A stretch of DNA of 64,000 nucleotides from Tillus elongatus (lineage: Eukaryota > Arthropoda > Insecta > Coleoptera > Cleridae), in the NCBI GenBank assembly GCA_964006375.1, contig OZ023268.1, positions 83,897,835-83,961,834 on the forward strand, read 5' to 3'. Each line of letters starts with the position of its first letter. Position 1 is the stretch's first letter. The notes beneath the pieces are model-generated. The model was given only the letters and a program-made list of their open reading frames with translations, had not been told where the DNA came from and made no database searches. Below, piece by piece: positions 50,704 through 63,480 of this stretch. Both the position numbers and the translations under genes were made by a program.

Positions 50704-51540
50704 TACAGGGTGACGCATTTCTACGGTAAAGCTCAATATTGCCGTTATTATACAAGATACTGGAAAAAATTGTATACGTTAATTTCAGTGTGTCTTGAGC
50801 TGCATCTTATGAAATTATTTCGACAATCACAGGCTGGCCCATATGTCATTGGTGATAGAGATTTTCTCTTTTTAATTCGAACACCTCTTATATTATTGCG
50901 TTTTTGCCTTTTTCATCGAATTATAATGAATGTTTGTAAAAAAATGATAGCTTTCATCGTTTTCGAGTTATTTTAATTGTTTCACATTTTTGGCACGTAT
51001 CAAAAATTATGATACGGCGTTTTTACGAATATATAGCAGAGTCCCATGAAAATGACGCATTCAGAGAGGTCTTCGATAAATTGTTCGTGAAAAAATCGAG
51101 GTCCCGTATACAATTTTTTTGTGTTTGCATAGAAATCATTGTTTATAAAATATTGGTGTTAGTAATTAATAATGAGGGTTAAACAAGTTATTGTAAAAAA
51201 TAATGTTTTCGGACTTTCGTGAAAAAATGGTTTGCAAGTTTTCATGGAATTTTTTTTTGTAAGTTAGGTCTAAAAGCTTTTTGTGAATAATTGTATCTTG
51301 GTAAATACCTTGAAGAAGTTTGTTGAGCATAAAAATCGGACCAGTTTTTTGGGAAAATTTTAACTATATTTTCAGAAAATTTTTGTAATTCTTCAAACAA
51401 TGAAGTTATTTTGATAAAATATTGTACATTGTTTCTTTTATATAGGTTATTCTGTTAACCAAATTGGATGCCTGCTTTCATAAAAAAAGATATATTCGCT
51501 ATTAAAACATTTTTATGAAAATTCACTGCCATTACGCACT
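50704..51540. other. probable transposon end followed by unassigned DNA
   Basis: Begins with TACAGGGTGACGC at a TA. A 101-codon frame (50671-50976) is not recognised. At 51515-51555 the reverse dispersed-repeat end (ATTACGCACTTGCTGCGTCC) appears. Confidence 0.4.
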
Positions 51541-51644
51541 TGCTGCGTCCAAACTTTTTTATTACAAGTACTTTGCCAAATTGTGACTGGCAAGTACAAG
51601 CTTAAAGCTTCTTTGTCTGAGCTACATTGCATGATTCATCTTAA

Positions 51645-51990
51645 TACACTATTAGTGAATTTTCATTAAGTAAATTCACTAATAGAGAGGTATCGACGGT
51701 AATACTTTTGGAAAAAAGAATTAAATGAGCGCGAATTTGGGCCTTTAGAACCTATATCCAAGGTCGGTTTTGATTTTTATGTATCCATCTGATAACTCAA
51801 AAAATACTTGACCGATTTTTGTACCAAATTTGGGAATTACCTTGATTGTGTTAATGGCTTGGATGAGTTCGTAGATGGGCACCGTGCATCTAATTTTTCT
51901 TGAAAAAAAATGTAAAGAAAATTTTGAAAACACAATCTTTTTATGAAATATTTGAGTGATTCGAATGAAAATTTGCACATATATAGGAGA
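51645..51990 (+). mobile_element. dispersed repeat copy without a TA array
   Basis: Hairpin TTAGTGAATTTTCATT/AAGTAAATTCACTAAT, then AGAGAGGTATCGACGG, GAGCGCGAATTTGGG and GAACCTATATCC. Then TTTTTATGTATCCATCTGAT appears with no TA expansion, followed by GGCTTGGATGAGTTCGTAG. It shows the site of the array in its unexpanded state. Confidence 0.75.
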
Positions 51991-52796
51991 CGTGATAATA
52001 TACCTGCTAACCAAAATTCAAATTAAACGGCTCACAAGAAAGGGAGTTATTCGAAAATAAAGATGTTAAAGTAATAAACAGTCTAAGATATCACTTCGAA
52101 TTACATGAGGCATTTCACACGGTAAATGTTTTTAAGCGTGGTTAGACTGTGAATGTGCTATTCTAAGTAGATAATTACAAATCGACCAAGTCACCTGACA
52201 ATTAAATATAAATGAGCCGGGTTACCAGATATAATAAAATTTTATTTGAATATTAAAATGTAAAACATGATCATAACACATATTTGTACTACCTACTTAT
52301 GACAAATGAAAGTTCACAATAAATTAATCCATCCATTAAATGTCGTTTCATATTCATAAATGTTGAGTGACCAATTCCTCGTCTTATTTTCAAAAAATAA
52401 TTGCAATATAATTTGTACAATATGACATCGTTGCATGCGATGACAACTCAACACAGTGCGAGAGTGCGAGTTGCGTCGAGACATTCGAGGCCTAACGACT
52501 AACGTTAACGTTAATAATTATCAAGATGGACGTCTTATTTATATTCTTATTAAAACAGAAATGTTATTTTACATTTTTATTATTATTTAAACAGATAATG
52601 TGGGACGCTAAAATAATTATATGTTATAAATGGTAAGTAAAATATTACTTAAATAACTTTCGTGTAATTTATTATTTGCTTATAGGTTATGTTATAAACT
52701 TAAAGTTGAAACTGTATAATATTGTATACTGATAATCTTTTTATCTTTAAGTTAGTGCTGTTATGGAAAAACGCAATGCACCCGTTTTATAAAAGT
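51991..52796. other. unassigned stretch
   Basis: AT-rich; nothing recognised. Confidence 0.3.
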
Positions 52797-54035
52797 CTAT
52801 ACGCAGCAAGTACGTTATGGTAGTGAATTGTCATAAGAATTGTACACTGTTAGTAAGATACATTATTAAAACTAATTCTTTAAATTTAAATGGACCTTGG
52901 AGATCGGTTTTAGAGTTACAAATTTTATTAAAGTTACAAACGTTTTGCAGAAAAAATAAATGATTTACAAAGGGAATGTACCTGTCGAATTATAAAAATA
53001 GGTAAGTACTGCAAGTGTCTTAAAAAAATGTGTTACAAATTTCATTAAAGTTACAAAGTTTTTCAAAAAAAAATAATTATTTACCTGTCGAATTATAAAC
53101 ATGGCAGGTATTTTTCCTTATCAATTGCTTGAAAGGTTTTGTTTTAGTCAACCCATCCAGTTTTTGCAAACAATAATCAACAAAAAAAAGGTTTTTTATG
53201 TTATGGTAGAAAATTTTCGTAAATATAGGTCAAATCCGATAGCCCAATAAATTTCCCATTAAGCCAGAATCTTCAATCTTGAACCTTAGTCACGCCTATG
53301 TTAACGCACGTGGGTAATAAATTAAAGAAAAATAACATATTGAGCTTCGTTTTGTTTTAAAAAACCTTTTTTGTTGTTTATTGTTTGCAAAAACTGGATG
53401 GGTTGACTAAAACAAAACCATCCAAACAATTTATGAGGAAAAATACCTGTCATATTTATAATTTGACAGGTACATTTCCTTTGTAAATATATAATTGTTT
53501 TCTGAAAAACTTTTGTAACTTTAATGACATTTGTAACACAATTTTTTTAAAGACACTTGCAGTATTTACATATTATATCTAAGACCAAATTTGAATTAAG
53601 TATCTCCATATAAAACTTTTTTTTTAAATAATCGCTAACTGGGACTCTAAAACTGATCTCAAAGGTTCATTTAAATTTAATGAATTAGTTTTAATAGTAT
53701 ATCTTACTAACAGTGTATTTTTATAATTCAACAGGTACATTCCCTTTGTAAATCATTTATTTTTTCTGAAAAACTTTGTGACTTTAATGAAATTTGTAAC
53801 ACCATTTTTTTAAAGGCACTTGCAGTACTTATATATTATATCTAAGACCAAATTTTAATTTAGTAGCTCCATATATAATAACATTTTTTCCAAATAATCG
53901 CTAACTGGGACTCTAAAACCGATCTCCAAGGTTCATTTCAATTTAAAGAATTAGTTTTAATAATATACAACATACTAATAGTGTACAATTCTTATGAAAA
54001 TTCACAACCATAACGTACTTGTTGCGTCTAGAGTT
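52797..54035. mobile_element. 1.24-kb element with long inverted repeats and the CGCAGCAAG end
   Basis: The left arm 52797-52915 (TACGCAGCAAGTACGTTATG, GAATTGTACACTGTTAGTAA, TTTAAATTTAAATGG) is mirrored by 53925-54035 (TTTCAATTTAAAGAATTAG, AGTGTACAATTCTTATGAAA, CATAACGTACTTGTTGCGTC). Inside, inverted and direct copies of a block with GTTGACTAAAACAAAACCAT and GTAAATCATTTATTTTTTCTG recur, so the element is itself partly palindromic. Related to 7800-8670. No coding sequence. Confidence 0.75.
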
Positions 54036-55108
54036 TTTTAATATACTATTTACGCACCCTGCATGTTCTTGCTATGGACATCTTATGTCTTCTAACGTAA
54101 ACTTGTTTGTGTTATCTGTTATAAAAATTGTACTCTCCAATTTAAAGTTTTAATTATAAAACAATTACACCTGATGAAAATAACCACGTATTAAATTTAA
54201 AGCACTTTGTGAATATCGCGTACATTTAGATCATAAAACTAAAGCCAATGATAATAATAGCTGCATTCTCATGAGAGATGGTTAATTAAATTTTTAATTT
54301 AAGCCGCTTAGTAATAAACGAAAACGCTTTTTTACAGCACAGCATTTCCCACTGCTGTATTCCAAACAAGTTCTGATTACAGTTAGCTAACTCTAGTGGT
54401 ATTTTTTCGCTAGTACACACATAATTGAAATCGCATAAAAAAGCGTTGACAAATAATTAAAAAACGGCCAATACAGCGAACCATTGGACTCAATGTCATG
54501 CAGAGGGCTTGCCCTTTTTCCAACACCAAATGTCGGGGCGATAACTCTAGTTCAAAACCATCTGCAAGCTGTAATATTTATTGGTCAACGTTGTTGTTTT
54601 CAGCAGTGACCGTGTTTTGTTCTGCGCTTGTTTTAGAACGCTAACGGCGAGGTATTCCCCTATCATAGTAGAACTCCTTGTTAATTTAATTTTGATGCAC
54701 CGCAATTCCGAAAGCATCGCGTTGATAATTCAATTAAACGTTTCTCCGCATCGTCGGCGCTTTTAATTATCTTTTTTATTGTTGCGTATAAGCCTCGCCT
54801 CTCTCAGCATTTCACCCCTTTGCATCGTTTAAGCAAAGATGTTTCATTTCACTCTTGTCAACTTGAAAGTTACCCCTTGATAATAATGGGTTGATTGCTG
54901 TTTAGATAAAATATAATAAATGAAAATAATATAAATGACACCACATAAATAATATCACTGCTCCCCAGCTTGCGCGAGAGGGGTTCTATTGACGCACACT
55001 CAGCACGCAGTGACAAAAGCTGCCACAAACGGGAGTCGAACGCAGACACTCCGCGTAGCAGCTTATCAAATCAAATAGAACTTTATTAATATAACAGGGA
55101 GTATATAC
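54036..55108. other. unassigned, with a pseudo-tRNA-like spot
   Basis: At about 55015-55068 the minus strand has a B-box-like GTTCGACTCCC, but no convincing A box or stems. A 61-codon frame at 54581-54766 is unrecognised. Confidence 0.3.
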
Positions 55109-55925
55109 AGGGCTTTCATTAATTCCCGAATCCCACGTGACCGGATTCTGTCTCTCTCTTATTGGAATATGATTTTATGAGTTGTCAGTCAAAAAGTAAC
55201 CAAAAAGACCACTATACTCGGGACCCTAAAGTTACTAAATCAATTGACAATTGACAGTTCAGTCCATTGGCGCTCAATTCCCTTTTGACCGGTTATTTTG
55301 TATGTATATTGTGCATTTTCCAAGTTCGACCAGTGTTTACCTTCTTCAAATAATTTTCTATCGATTGGACAGTAAAAATAAACAGTTTTTATCAAAATTT
55401 AGCATTTTCATTGCGTTTTTACGTAAGCTAAAAGTGTAGGTATGTTAAGGTTATGCTGTTGACGATATTTCACATCGCATGGAACGAAGCCCTACCAAAT
55501 CTGTTCGTTGGTAATCTGCCCAAACAGGTACATATTTGTTACATGTTACACAATACACATACCTAAAACCGTAAATTAGAAGTTTAAATAATCGGACCAC
55601 AATTTGTTTACGTACATTACAAAATTTTGATATCTATACGAAACAAAAGTAATATTTTATTATGTTTTTAATTTATTTTTTAACAATCAATAACAGTAAA
55701 CTATACATAAATAAACTTGCTGTTAAAAATACTAAATAATAAATACATTTAAGACATTTACTGTTTCAATTTATTATAATTTTTATATTTTTTATAAAAC
55801 CCCAAAGGAAATATGAGACAACACTGGCATCTTAGGGATTTCATTAATTCAGGTTGTACAACCGTGTATGTCGGGTTGCCTAACTTAATCGGTCACATGG
55901 GGTTCGGGAATTAATGAAAGCCCTG
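55109..55925. mobile_element. 817-bp TIR element (MITE-like)
   Basis: Starts CAGGGCTTTCATTAATTCCC and ends with the inverted copy. The inverted repeats extend about 40 bp with a few mismatches (continuing GAATCCCACGTGACCG against GAACCCCATGTGACCG). TA on both sides indicates a Tc1/mariner-type target. No transposase is encoded, so it would depend on an enzyme supplied elsewhere. Confidence 0.85.
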
Positions 55926-56048
55926 TACAGTATGTACAGGTAAATATTTTGATATACAGTCCTCTAACTTAACATGCAGCTATATCACCTTAATTTTATT
56001 TACATATATAATAATAATGTATACATTTGTGGAATACTTATGCGCCAC

Positions 56049-57064
<1,016 letters not shown>

Positions 57065-57065
57065 A

Positions 57066-57410
57066 GTCTGAACACAGCAAGCGCGTTATGGTAGTGAATT
57101 TTCATAGAAATGATCTGGCACCAAATATATTATTAACACTTTTTTCTTGTAACATAGAAATCTAAATTTGGGTGTATAGTTAAATTTTTATATCGTAAAC
57201 CTACCTGTCAAATTTGGTTATCATTGTTTTTTTTTATTTTTTGAGAAACATTTTTTTTTTCGAAAGAAAACCCAAAATTCTTCCGGAAAACCTCTTCAGA
57301 TTTTCCTGAATAACGAACTTATCTAATTCATTTACAAAAGGAAAAAAGGAAGGTAGTTGCCAAATTTGATAAAAATCGGCCCATAATTTTTTGAGTTATC
57401 GGTGTGATAC

Positions 57411-57506
<96 letters not shown>

Positions 57507-57512
57507 TGTGTG
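57066..57512 (-). mobile_element. dispersed (TA)n-centred repeat, reverse copy with end
   Basis: Begins CTGAACACAGCAAGCGCGTT and ATGGTAGTGAATTTTCATAG, then TCGAAAGAAAACCC, AACGAACTTATCTAATTC and TTATCGGTGTGATACATATA, and a TA array at 57414-57503. It links the GCAGCAAGTGCGTTATGG end to the array-bearing body in one continuous copy. Confidence 0.75.
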
Positions 57513-57594
57513 TATACTTTTAAGGGCGGTAACGACCAAAAATTAAGGGCTATATTTTTTTAATGAAAGTCACTCTGTACTAAGTACTAGATAT

Positions 57595-57622
57595 ATTTCG
57601 CCTGAGTCCCAAGCATCATCAG
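57595..57622 (-). ncRNA. hammerhead-ribozyme-like motif
   Basis: Minus strand: CTGATGAT, helix GCTTG/CAGGC closed by GGACT (one wobble pair), then GAAAT. Same architecture as the motifs at 4239, 24407 and 60656, again with a different helix sequence. Confidence 0.5.
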
Positions 57623-57739
57623 GACTACTGAAATAATGAATAAATGTTTATATTAGATTAGATTTTATTGTGAGTGCGCTATTCCAGTCCACCCCACCGC
57701 GACCTTAGGTATATTGTGGCTCACTTCTAATTATTTAGA

Positions 57740-59200
57740 TTTCACCCATCAATTCCAGCTCCCTGAGGGAGTCGATCTTTTCTTGAAGGTGAGAGTTTGT
57801 TTGGCATGTGTACTGCCATCTGAGTAAAGTCATTTGCCCGTTTCGAAGCTCAAAGAGAGATAACGTCTCTCCGAGTTCTTCTGGACCCGACATCCGTCAG
57901 TGTTTGCCTCGAGGCAGTATCATGAAGTCCCGCTCTCGAGCAGCATCTAATCTCCACTTGTAATCCACCCCTAGAGATCTCAGCTCCCCTCAGGCTCTTC
58001 CAAACCTGACATCCAACAGTGTTAAGACTCAAGGCAACATCCCATCGAGTCCCTCTCCCGAGCATCACCCCAGCGAGGCCGTCCGTCCGTTTCGTAGCAC
58101 ACATTATGGGCTCCAAACTCCGGGTGTTTACCACTCATCAGAGATCAGAGCCTCTGTGACGTCTGGACACACGACACACGCCAGGGGTCAATCCAGGGCG
58201 GTATCATCTGTAACCCCGCTCCCGAGTAACAACCAAGCGATGCCAATTGTCAGTCCCTGAGGCCACAGTAGAGGCGCCAAACTCCGGGTGCATATCACTC
58301 CCCAGAGATGTCTGCCTCCCCCCAGCCTCACCTGCACCAGACCCCCGCCAGTGTTTCATTGACTCGAGGCGGTATCATGAAGTTCCGCCCTCGAGCAGCA
58401 TCCAGGCTGGGTCGTTAGCCTGTATCGATGCTCACAAAGTAGGCCAAAGTCTCCAGGTGTATCCACCCCTAGAGACCCCAGCCACCTCCGGGTTCGTCCA
58501 AGTCCAACACCTGCCAACCTTAGCTTAAATTTCACCCAACAAATCGAGCTTCTGACAGGAGACGACACCTGCGAGGTGAAACTTTGTTTGATAGATGTAC
58601 TGTCATCTGAGCGAAGTCGCTTGCCCGTCTGAAAGCTCAAAGAGAGATAACCTGTCTCCGAGTTCGTCTGGACCAGACATCCGTCAGTGTTTGACTCGGT
58701 GCAGTATCATGAAGTCATGCATCCGAGCAGCATCCAAATGAGGTCGTTTGTCCGTTTCGAAGCTCACAGTAGAGGCCTCAACCCTTAGTTTTATTCCACC
58801 CCTAAAGATCTCAGCTTGCCTCCGGGTTCGTCTAGACCCGACACCCACCAGTGCTAGAGTCAAGGCGACATGCCATCGAGGCCCGCTCCCGAGCATCGCA
58901 CAAGCGAGACCATCCGTCCGTTCCGAAGCACACAGTGGGGGCCCCAAACTCCGGGTGTTTACCACTCATCAGAGTTGTCAACCCCCTCCGGGTCGTCTAG
59001 ACACACGACACCCGCCAGCACTCAACCCAAGGTGGCACCCATCCGGAACCCCGCTCTCGAGTAACAACCAAGCGCGGCCAACCATCCATTTCTAAGCCCA
59101 GAGTGGAGGCCTCAAAATCCGGGTGTACATCACTCCCCAGAGATATCCGCCTCCCTCCAGGCCCACATGGACAAGACCCCCGCCAGTGTTTGATTCCAAT
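57740..59200. repeat. GC-rich degenerate tandem repeat
   Basis: A unit of about 165 bp recurs with words such as CCGTTTCGAAGCTCA, CTCCGGGTGTTTACCACTC, CAGAGAT, TCTGGACCCGACATCCG, CCAGTGTTTGACTC, GGCAGTATCATGAAGT and CCGCTCTCGAGCA. A larger period of about 785 bp is also visible (ATTTCACCCA at 57740 and 58529 begin similar runs). Frames open on both strands are a by-product of high GC. Function unknown; the block contrasts strongly with its AT-rich surroundings. Confidence 0.7.
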
Positions 59201-59275
59201 TAGTCGCCTTTTACGACAGGCATGAGTTACCTTGGGCCTATTCTTTTAGTTAGTCCCCGGACCCACAGGGGACGA
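59195..59275. repeat. conserved-looking tail after the GC-rich array
   Basis: AGTCGCCTTTTACGACAGGC, then GGGCCTATTCTTTTAG and CCCCGGACCCACAGGGG. The style recalls 3' ends of insect non-LTR elements, which would make the GC-rich array part of such an element. From general familiarity only. Confidence 0.3.
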
Positions 59276-59745
59276 ATAAATGTTTACATAACATCTGTAC
59301 TATGTAATAATGAACACTTACAGCACTGTAACCAATTGAAAAGCAAAGCCAGAACCATCAAACAGATAACTTCTGCCACAAAAACGTGCAAAGAACAGGA
59401 AGTGTAACAACAATTTTAAAAAGCTACATATAACTTTACGCGAACATTTACACGTTAAAAACGTTTAGAGCCAGTCATTAAAAAGCATAAAAAAGTGTCA
59501 GAAAAGTTAAAATATTGAAAAAAGCTTTGAAAAATTCACGTATAAAAATTTTGGAGATATAACCCCACTCTTTAATGATAGACACCGACCATTGACACCA
59601 GTGACAACTGCAAACCAAGAAATAATCATTGATCATAGACTATTGTTACTCTATTGATGAAATTATAATTTATTTTCTTATTCTAAATTATAGAACCGGT
59701 CAACATAGAGGCGCCATCAGACCTATCAAATAGTATTATATAACT
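59276..59745. other. unassigned stretch
   Basis: Nothing recognised. Confidence 0.3.
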
Positions 59746-60290
59746 TTATATGTTACTCAAATTTTGAATATCTGATTTCATAGTGTCATATTCAAGAATG
59801 TGACACATTTCCAAAAGGGAACGTTTTTTCAAGTGGGTTTCTCTATCCAAAATTTTGACATTATCAAATTCTATGTTATGACCCAATGTTGAGAGATGAT
59901 GTGCCAATGCACATCTGTCAGGTCTAAGTCTGGAATCATTCCTATGCTGACTAATCCTCCTACCAACAGACTGTGGAGTCTGACCTACATAAGAAAGAGA
60001 ACAATTTTTACAGTCCAACTTATAGATCACATCACGTTGTTTATATACCGGTATTTTGTCCTTGTTAGTTTTTGTTGGTCAAATCATTATATTTCGCCAC
60101 TTTGATGTCTGTAAAATCTTTGAAAAGTTTCACAAGTCTGTGTGTCAGTCTGCTGATGTAAGGCAACAACGAAAACTTTATATGGGTGAGGGATGTCCTC
60201 CCCATTATGTAAGGGTGGAGAAAGTATTTCAACTGCACGGTCAGATGCAAGTTCGGATGGAACGCTGAAAAGTAGTTTCATGATCTAGCT
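59746..60290 (-). pseudogene. Penelope-like element: linker and GIY-YIG endonuclease
   Basis: An open minus-strand frame (59746-60030) holds IYKLDCKNCSLSYVGQT, then VGRRISQHRND, CALAHHLSTLGHNI and ILDRETHLKKRSLLE, which is the GIY-YIG nuclease with its characteristic Cys pair, the YVGQT core, Arg, His and the Glu of the KRxLLE segment. Upstream, in two other frames to about 60290, LPYISRLTHRLVKLFKDFTD and VYKQRD belong to the linker after the reverse transcriptase. Frameshifts near 60040-60090. A different family from the copies at 23630 and 49535. Confidence 0.8.
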
Positions 60291-60430
60291 TCTTTTGTAA
60301 CCATTATTCACCATCATATCGGCCTTTCATCTATCAGTATATGTCTGGCCACATAGTTTATCTACCTATGTGGCCAGATTACATATATTTAAGAAACTTT
60401 CAGCATTAGATTTATTTTGGAGCTCAATTA

Positions 60431-60622
60431 ATAGGTGCACTTGATCTGGTGAATAAGACGACTGGCAAGACAACACACGAACTTTTGGTTGGTTTTCATC
60501 CGAGAAATGGGGTTGAAAATCAGTTGGTGTTAGCGTTATCCAGCGAAGACGACCTTAGATGCGAGAACCTAGAACAATTACGAAACAAGGCATTGGAAAA
60601 CATAGGCAAGCAAAACCCAAAT
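60431..60622 (+). pseudogene. Ty3/Gypsy integrase C-terminal fragment
   Basis: The plus strand reads LVNKTTGKTTHELLVGFHPR and later LRNKALENIGKQN. The sequence N.T..KTPHELL.G..PR, with R..A...I..Q about 35 residues on, is the end of the integrase core in Gypsy-group retrotransposons. The fragment joins directly to the repeat carrying the hammerhead-like motif at 60656. No LTR seen. Confidence 0.5.
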
Positions 60623-60655
60623 AACCACAACGCATATTTTAAAAACTTGACGATG

Positions 60656-60683
60656 ATTTCACTAACAAAGTTAGCATCATCAG
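60656..60683 (-). ncRNA. hammerhead-ribozyme-like motif
   Basis: Minus strand: CTGATGAT, helix GCTAAC/GTTAGT closed by TTT (one wobble pair), then GAAAT. Its flanks match those at 4239. Confidence 0.5.
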
Positions 60684-60749
60684 AGGAGGAAAAATTCGAA
60701 CTACTTTCTACTAAAACACCATATTTTATACTGAGTCTTAGATAAAGAA

Positions 60750-62650
60750 CGATACCAAGACGGACATTAAATCGCAGGCAAATTTTCTGCGTTTTGTATT
60801 TTAATTGCCGGACGAGGTTTTGAACTTCCTTCCTCACTTTACCTGACAGGTTTGGGAATGTTTATCTGCTTCAAAGAGAGAGCGCCAACAGAGGACTGTA
60901 AACTAGTACTATATCGCCCTTGCTGCGTCAGTATTTCTTCCATAATATGTATTAATTATTATAATATTGTTCATTGCCGTAACGTACTTGCTGTATCAAT
61001 ATATATCGTATGAAATATTATTTAATATTTTGTTGACAAACTGTCCCTACCGGATAGCCAGTTTGCTCAGCTTAACCGAATTATTTTCATAAGAAGAAGA
61101 ACAAACTGCATTTCGGGATAGGCCTTTCAATTTGGCATTAAAATAACAAAATTAGACGATTTATTTCGAAAAGTAGTGCTCGCCGCGTATGTAGAGTAAA
61201 CTTAAAGATTCGATTTATAGCCATACCCGCAGTTACACAATTACATAAGTAGCATAGAATATGCATTCATTAGAAGATAAGCCACTAAAATGTGACGGGT
61301 CATTTTAAAACTATATTTTTTAAACCTTTTTTTCACTAACTTAATTAATTTCAGTGACTTAGTGTGATGATATAAACATACAATATAAACCTTTCAAAAG
61401 CCATTTAGAATTAAATAATATAGGGGAAACCCCTAAAATTGCAGATAAACGTGTTTAAAAAAATAACTATGTAAAAATGGGAGAATTAAATAGGATTATT
61501 TTGACGCAACTTCTCAAACTATATTGTAATATATACAGAAAACTGTTTTCTTAGCACGTCATTGATAACTACTTGATAATTAATTTTGCTCACACAAACA
61601 GATAGTACCTAAGTTGTTACAAAAACTATATGTTTGTTTATAATACACGATCTTCTTCTAAAACGCTTTATAACAATAATATGACATTTGTCAGATGAAA
61701 TGTGAACGTCACGCATTGATTATTGTAAGTGGCATTGTCGACATAAAAAAAAAGGTGAAAAGGATAGATTTAAAAACTCTTTTTTAATTAATAATATCAA
61801 TCAATTGGCCCAATCTGTGGATAAAAACGTAACCTTTAATAGTCAATCGATGTTAATTGGGCACTATATTAATACCAGACCTAACGTACACGTGATTAGC
61901 TTGCAAAGTGTAACGAATTTTGACGTTTGAGCAAAGAATTTTTAAACCCTGTCTGTCAAAAATTTCACTGAGGTAATTGCTTAAGGTAAACTAATTTCAC
62001 GCAAAACCAGCCGCCCTCCAGAAAGTTCCTCAACTTTGATGTTTAATAAAAAAAAATCCTGTCGACTTTGAAATAATGAAAACAAGCCTACCCGATGTAG
62101 CATTTTCTGGATATTGCGTTTTTGGTAATGGCGCGTTTCGTAGTGCCGTATCTTCGGAGGAGATAGACCCCTCATCGGAGCACCTTTTTAACTCAAAAAT
62201 ACAGTTTGCGCTCTTGCTTCTCGGATGTTTTTCACCGCAGAATCGTCAAAAAAGTTTTGCCTCGATAAATTTGGCCCTTTACCTTCTGGACGAGCTGTTA
62301 TCTCCTACAGCTTTCCGTTCTCTCCCGGCGGCGTTCTAAAAAAACTGCTTCTTCGGGCCCCCACGTATATCCTTCCCGCTCTATCGCCCCCGTTCACCCC
62401 ATAATGCCTCACCTACTTTTTAGATAATCAAAATCCAACAATTTTCAACGACATTATTCACATTCATTCGTGTAGTGTTAAAATCTGATGCTTTTTTCCT
62501 TGCTGTTTAATAAAGACAAAATTTCTAGAGTTATTTTCGTAAAAGAAGCCCAACATTTTTAATAGACTTTGAGATATTAAAGTATCATATCATCAGTATA
62601 ATATCCGTAATAAGACCGGACTATATATAATTCTTTACAGGCTTCACTTA
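60750..62650. other. unassigned stretch
   Basis: Short dispersed-repeat end words occur near 60920 (CCTTGCTGCGTC) and 60975 (GTAACGTACTTGCTG). Frames at 61981-62339 are unrecognised. Confidence 0.3.
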
Positions 62651-62663
62651 GGTGTTAGGTGTT

Positions 62664-63014
62664 TTTTCTTAATTTGACGCCGGCCTATTTCCGCGACTAT
62701 GACCAATTACCGAGGCCAGGGATCAGCTTCACCTCACTATCCTGGAAATGTTGCCGAACCCCTACCTTTCTGTAAAAAGCGTAGGTATTTTTAACGGGCC
62801 CAACATTGCATGGACAAGGAACAGACGGCTTTACGCCCACACCGAAGGGCGGAACGTACAGACATTCAACTTTATCGAATACAATGCCAGAACCTTGGCT
62901 GATGTTAATTTATTACAGTTTGTACTGAAAAAGTGAAAGGGAAACTCTGGGAATCGAACACAGTACCCTTCGGCTCAGGGGCACACGTTCTTATCCCTGG
63001 ACCACCGAGGCCCC
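62664..63014 (-). mobile_element. tRNA-derived SINE, copy 4, complete with target duplication
   Basis: About 351 bp, read on the minus strand: head GGGGCCTCGGTGGTCCAGGG with a B box GTTCGATTCCC, body, and end GGCCGGCGTCAAATTAAG. Flanked by a 12-bp direct repeat GTGTTAGGTGTT (62652-62663 and 63015-63026), the mark of retroposition by a LINE-type enzyme. It is the reference copy for those at 37326, 41684 and 47695. Transcription would be by pol III from the internal boxes. Confidence 0.87.
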
Positions 63015-63254
63015 GTGTTAGGTGTTATTGACAATAAAATGGTATTACTCTAAAAAAATTACTTTAAAAATATGTATCACACTACCCACCATCCAATTTC
63101 AAAATTTCAAAGGGGTAGCTACCCTTTGAAGAGATATGGCGATAGGGGTGAGATTTTTTTACCAAAAAGTCAGTTTTGACAATAAAAATCGACCTGTTTT
63201 TGAATTTTCCTTAATAATGGTTACTTTCATATATATTTTTTAATATATGCTTTA

Positions 63255-63480
63255 CTTTATAGACACAGTGTATAAACATATAAGGTCTGAAACTGTCTGA
63301 GAAATGGGTTCCAGGGGGGCTTGTTGACGCTCATTTAAAGAAATCGTTTCAGAATTTGATAATCCTGATCTCATTTTGCTAGGAAAATTCGCTAAAATGG
63401 CAAAAAAGGTACACTTATAGAAAAACGAATAAAAGTATAATATAAAATCTCTGGACGCAGCAAGTGCGTTATGGTAGCGA
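63255..63480 (-). mobile_element. dispersed repeat, partial
   Basis: AACATATAAGGTCTGAAACT, GGGGGGCTTGTTGACGCTCA and GGAAAATTCGCTAAAATGG, then CTGGACGCAGCAAGTGCGTT and ATGGTAGCGAATTTTC. The (TA)n centre is missing. Only TTTATAGACACAGTGTATA stands at that point. Confidence 0.6.

Noticed and set aside
55015..55068. tRNA gene on the minus strand
   Set aside because: Only a B-box-like word is found; no cloverleaf.
57850..59095. Overlapping 61- to 115-codon frames on both strands
   Set aside because: They follow from low stop density in the GC-rich tandem repeat and do not keep one frame between repeat units.
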